In this document: one piece after another, positions 60,310-64,000 of the stretch | Position numbering within the stretch: position 1 is the stretch's first letter | Layout: every line of letters begins with the position of its first letter | Source: Sympetrum striolatum | Lineage: Eukaryota > Arthropoda > Insecta > Odonata > Libellulidae | Length of the DNA stretch: 64,000 nucleotides | Reading direction: 5' to 3' | NCBI GenBank assembly: GCA_947579665.1 | Contig: OX388346.1 | Location: forward strand, 92,258,615-92,322,614 | The notes under the pieces: model-generated | What the model was told of the DNA's origin: nothing | The model's database searches: none | What the model saw: only the letters and a program-made list of their open reading frames with translations | Program-made: the position numbers and the translations under genes

Positions 60310-62565
60310 GTGAGTTATTCTCCGGATGTTATTTTTCACCAAAATGCCAATAAATCGATGAAATATGCAAATGGGTAAACAAGGTTCAGTGAAGAGTTGC
60401 CGATGTGAATATACTTATGGGGTAAAAATAATTTATTCGCATTTTAATGCGTCTATATGATATATTTCAAAATGTCGTGCTCTGCTAATAAGACCAATCA
60501 AAATATACTCATCCACTGCTCTGATTACGATAATTATTACATTTTTCGAGATTCGAGCATTTCATTAAAGCTATAATGATATTCAAAGACAATAATTTAG
60601 GAGAATATGTAGACGAATAGATGTTATCATATTTCTTGAAAGTTGATCATATTTTTATGAATTGTTAAGGCAGGAATGTGATCATCTCAGTAGAAACATT
60701 AATGGAGAACGAAAACGTTTAGATACCTAAACGATTATTACCTAAGTTCTGTTATAGGAATCACAGAAATTCCATGAATATCCCCTTCTCTTAAAGGGTT
60801 TATCGGACTAAATGCTAATAAAAGATTGAGTTTTAATAGTTTCTGCTTTGGTTTCGTTCACGTAGGACACCAAAATTACTAGAACATCAAAGGCTCAAAT
60901 AAACCAAATCCAGACGAAAAGGTGCCAGATACTTACATTATATTTAATCTGAGGTTTCTTCCGAAAAATTTGAAATGCTAATCTCTAAATTTAAGAAAAA
61001 GAATCTTCTTTAGAAACATCGTTTAAAACACTTGAGAAAAGGTAGAAAGCGAGAATTCTTTTAAGAGAACAAAGGAAAACGTGTTGCGTGCTCGAGGATC
61101 GCTCGCTATGGAATTGACGAATTCACGAAACCCATAATTTATGAGATGAGCGCTTCTTTAGAACTCTTTGGCACGCAGGGGACCGAGGAATCGCACCATT
61201 CTCAGAGAAATCACGAACCTACAACATTAGACGCTTTAAAGTGAGAAATGCATTAAAAAACTGCTGCTGATGGACTTCGGCGACCCGTGATTTCGGTTTA
61301 GAGCGATTTAACGGCTTAATTTTCCGAAAAGACAAAGAGATGGCTTGGTCTTGTCACGGCGGCTCTCTGGGTCAAGAGGGCATTTCTTTTTTCCACCGCT
61401 AAGCGGCGCTGCTGACGGAAATTAACCTCCATCGCTTTCACGTCAAAGCGGAGCTTCAAAAATCATTTCTTTGCCGTTTAATCTCTTTCGGGCCGGAGTG
61501 GGGTGTTTTTTTCCACGGGCCTTTAAACCAACTCAGATTCTCGTAATTAAATTAAAGTTTGGCTTTAAGGGTGAACTCCAAAGTTTTTGGAAGGCAATCT
61601 TTCGATGGATTACTTTCGTCGCGAAGGAAATAAATTAAGCTGTGGGAAAGTTTTTGAAAATTCTATCCTTTAGTTAAAAAAGAATCTCAGATGGCCAAGT
61701 GCAGAAATAGTTTGATATTTCTCAAACTGGCGAGCACTATTTGCTTTCATCTTGGAGAAGAATGTCGAGAAATTCTAGAATGAATTGTTTGTTTCCACAT
61801 TTTACTCTACGGAGAGATTAAAATAAATACACTTTGCATACTCTATAAATTTGGAGAATGAAACTATGAAGTTGGAATATGAGAGCGAAATTTAATCAGC
61901 TAATAACTGTTTAAATACTTAGAGGTTATATTTGTTTAACTACCTTTTACGAGGCAATAAGAATTCGAACGTGGAATATTCTATCTGAATTCTTCATAGT
62001 CATATTTCTTGCAATGAATAACTCTATATTCTTTCATGTCTTACGGAAATTTAATTCCGATATTTCGTTTTTATCTGTTGTACAGCTCGATCTTTAATGA
62101 CCCCAATTTTCTCAATACTTTTCAATTTCGCCATTAATTTCATTCTAAGTCTTAATAACTTAGTTCTCATGATGCATTTCGCCTTTGGGTTAATGCGTCA
62201 GTTTTTAAACCTTTCACCTTTCAGCTTTAACCAGAAAATTTAAAAAACTTGAATAAGAAATTCAGAGATTACATATGTGATTTGCACCGCTAAACTTCTA
62301 TTGAATAAGGGCAATTTTTTGCAAGGCTACACTCAACGCATATCTTGTAAATATGAATAAAGTTATGCAATTTTTTTCTTTTAAACGGGTATGACTTTTT
62401 AAACATATTTATTAATGTTTATTGTTCTATGAGGTATATTATAATTTGAAATAAAAAGAATCCTTTCTATTGCGATGTCTAATTCTACTTGGTCTTCGAT
62501 TGAATGGCTGTTTCAGAATCAAATGTAAGATCGAAAGAGTAAATCCAAACCCTTGTTTATTTCAG
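60310..62565 (+). other. Host gene intron 2
   Basis: 2.26 kb from GTGAGT to TTATTTCAG. AT-rich, except for a GC-richer patch at about 61270-61520. No exon-like or transposon-like feature was found. The first 32 codons of the open frame preceding exon 3 (from 62470) are intron, because the polypyrimidine stretch and CAG at 62563-62565 are a good acceptor. Confidence 0.65.
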
Positions 62566-63624
62566 AGCGGGAATTTCCGCAGAGCGAAATCGACTCCGTC
62601 CCTCCCGGAGTCGGAGGACGAGGAGAGCGGTCGGAGGACTCTTTGGGGGTGGGGGCAGAGGCCGAACCTCCCGCCGACACACTTCTATTACCTCCCGCAC
62701 ACACCACCGAGGAATCTGGAGCTGAAGCACGAAGACATCCCGGAGGGGCCGGACAGAGTCAAAAGGATCAAAGAACGAATAGAATCGGTGAGTCCGACAG
62801 AGGAGGCGCCGCCGGCAGGTGACGGCAGAAACAAGAACCACACTTCGGTGGAGACACTCAAAATGAAGAAAACGATCGAACAGAACGGGGCCCCATTACC
62901 ATATAGAACACCCTCGTTCGGCGGGTCAATGGTGCACATCAACAAATGCAGCACCCTCCCACACAGGAGCAGTAGTAACGCTGTCAAGGCCAAGAGTGGG
63001 GTGGAATCCACCCCAAACTGGAGGTCCACCCTCCCAAGAAACGGAGTATCAGACATGTACTGGAACGGCATTTCCACCAAAGGGAATAGAAACAAGTCGT
63101 CCCCGGAGAAATACCGGGAGAACGGGAAGGAGGAGTCGGGGGAGGTCAGGGTGTCGAGGTCCACCCTGGAAAGGATCCGAGCCAGGGGTAGCAGCGTGAC
63201 TTATTACGGGGGACGGGTGGTGAAACAAGGGTCTCCGGCCGACCCCACCCACGTCATTATGGAAGAGATAAGGAAGCAGAGGGAGCAAGATGGCGGATTG
63301 GTCGAGGACCTAAACGGGGCACTCAAAGCCCTCGGAAGGCACGACTTCGATTGGTCGGAAGGGAAGGACAGCTCTTACGGGAGTGCGGAGTCGACCCCCG
63401 CGGGGACCCCGGGGCCCTCCGTCGCCCCCACGCCGCCCCCGCCCCCGTCCCCACGCCCCCTGTCGCCTGCCAAAGTGGTGTCCACAGTCGCCAAAAAGGG
63501 GGAAGACCTTCTGCACCCGAGCTGGAGCGGGAAGTGTTCGGTGGTGTTCGACTTCAGGAGCGGCAAAGGGAGCGGATGGGAAGCGGAGAGGGGGCGGGAC
63601 GGCGGCGGCAGGGTCTGCTTCTGA
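62566..63624 (+). CDS. Host gene, terminal coding exon (unknown family)
   Basis: A 1059-bp GC-rich exon of 352 codons plus TGA at 63622-63624, residues 59-410 of the assembled protein. It begins SGNFRRAKSTPSLPESEDEE after TTATTTCAG. RRAKSTPSLP (residues 63-72) resembles a basophilic-kinase or 14-3-3 site (R-x-x-S-x-P). There is an acidic Glu/Asp stretch at 73-78. A compact Arg/Ser block at about 253-277 contains STLERIRARG and SVTYYGGRVV. A probable helix runs about 288-318 (HVIMEEIRKQREQDGG...). A proline run with SP/TP sites (TPPPPPSPRPLSP) lies at 347-359, and the protein ends GGGRVCF. No signal peptide, membrane segment or catalytic motif is visible. It is probably an intracellular, mostly disordered scaffold or cytoskeleton-linked protein, but that is inference from composition. 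I do not recognise the family. Confidence 0.85.
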   Translation, partial: SGNFRRAKSTPSLPESEDEESGRRTLWGWGQRPNLPPTHFYYLPHTPPRNLELKHEDIPEGPDRVKRIKERIESVSPTEEAPPAGDGRNKNHTSVETLKMKKTIEQNGAPLPYRTPSFGGSMVHINKCSTLPHRSSSNAVKAKSGVESTPNWRSTLPRNGVSDMYWNGISTKGNRNKSSPEKYRENGKEESGEVRVSRSTLERIRARGSSVTYYGGRVVKQGSPADPTHVIMEEIRKQREQDGGLVEDLNGALKALGRHDFDWSEGKDSSYGSAESTPAGTPGPSVAPTPPPPPSPRPLSPAKVVSTVAKKGEDLLHPSWSGKCSVVFDFRSGKGSGWEAERGRDGGGRVCF

Positions 63625-63860
63625 GAGGCGTGTTTTTATTTTTTCCCTCCATGTCGAGATATAGGTATGGAAAGGCTTAAGATCGGGTAGCTCGCTCTAC
63701 CGGTGAACCGACGAACTTTTTCGATTACGTGAGGCCATGAATGAAAGAGGGAAAAATAAACAAAAGAAGACTGCAGCGGAATAAGAACGAGGAAATGAGG
63801 GAAAGGGAGATTAGTAGACACTGAAAGATGAGATGGAGCTAATAAAGGTGAATCCTTGAG
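63625..63860 (+). terminator. Host gene 3' UTR with poly(A) signals
   Basis: After the stop codon, AATAAA occurs at 63755-63760 and again at 63841-63846. Either could direct 3'-end formation. The sequence turns AT-rich beyond about 63840. Confidence 0.55.
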
Positions 63861-64000
63861 TCAACCATTTAATTGAAAAAATAAGATTAATGTATAAAGA
63901 TTAGTTTATTGATTAGATGTTAAAGATAGAAATAATACATAACAATAAGTCAGAGATAATGTTTATAAAGAATAATCTGTGATCAAAACTGTAAAATACG
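63861..64000. other. Downstream AT-rich end of window
   Basis: No feature seen in the last 140 bases. Confidence 0.4.

Noticed and set aside
62470..62565. Start of the terminal-exon frame at 62470
   Set aside because: These 32 codons precede a good TTATTTCAG acceptor, are AT-rich unlike the exon, and the exon joins in phase to exon 2 instead.

Overview
This window looks like nuclear DNA from an arthropod, most likely an insect. It is AT-rich, has almost no long open frames, and is dense in decayed transposons of eukaryotic type: piggyBac, hAT, mariner, non-LTR retrotransposons and tRNA-derived SINEs. The only convincing host gene is an intron-containing one at the right end. I see no bacterial-style operons, no CRISPR array, no intact rRNA or tRNA gene and no intact autonomous transposon.

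Layout. 0.1-1.9 kb is a foldback element with two near-identical 149-bp inverted arms and a SINE inside it. 2.6-2.8 kb is a LINE 3' end. 3.57-5.05 kb is a piggyBac element with TTAA duplications, inverted ends and a broken minus-strand transposase. 6.2 kb carries one mariner-like end. 8.8-10.8 kb holds two diverged copies of one repeat, the first interrupted by a SINE. 11.25-11.45 kb is the C-terminal tail of a LINE reverse transcriptase with one in-frame stop. 19.9-25.4 kb is a LINE graveyard: two minus-strand and one plus-strand tail, a 3' end with an (AAAT)n tail, and a SINE. 28.35-28.90 kb is a 555-bp non-autonomous piggyBac. 29-45 kb is mostly featureless, with LINE 3' ends, a SINE, a small hairpin, a long AT microsatellite and one mariner end. 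47.7-48.0 kb is a GC-rich palindromic element with a 15-bp minisatellite and a 20-bp flanking direct repeat. 55.08-55.43 kb is a 352-bp hAT MITE with an 8-bp target duplication.

The host gene lies on the plus strand at 56.24-63.62 kb. It is modelled as three coding exons (56241-56300, 60196-60309, 62566-63624). All junctions are phase 0 and the exons join without a stop into a 410-residue, Ser/Pro-rich, largely disordered protein. I do not recognise the family. The terminal exon is strongly supported, exon 2 well supported, and exon 1 with its ATG is a reasonable but less certain choice. The roughly 56 kb to the left could be upstream intergenic DNA or a large 5' intron.

The clearest novel observations are the palindromic 15-bp-minisatellite element at 47.7 kb, the 149-bp foldback at the left edge, the two TTAA/8-bp-duplication MITEs, the shared hairpin-plus-microsatellite design of the LINE 3' ends, and the unrecognised gene.
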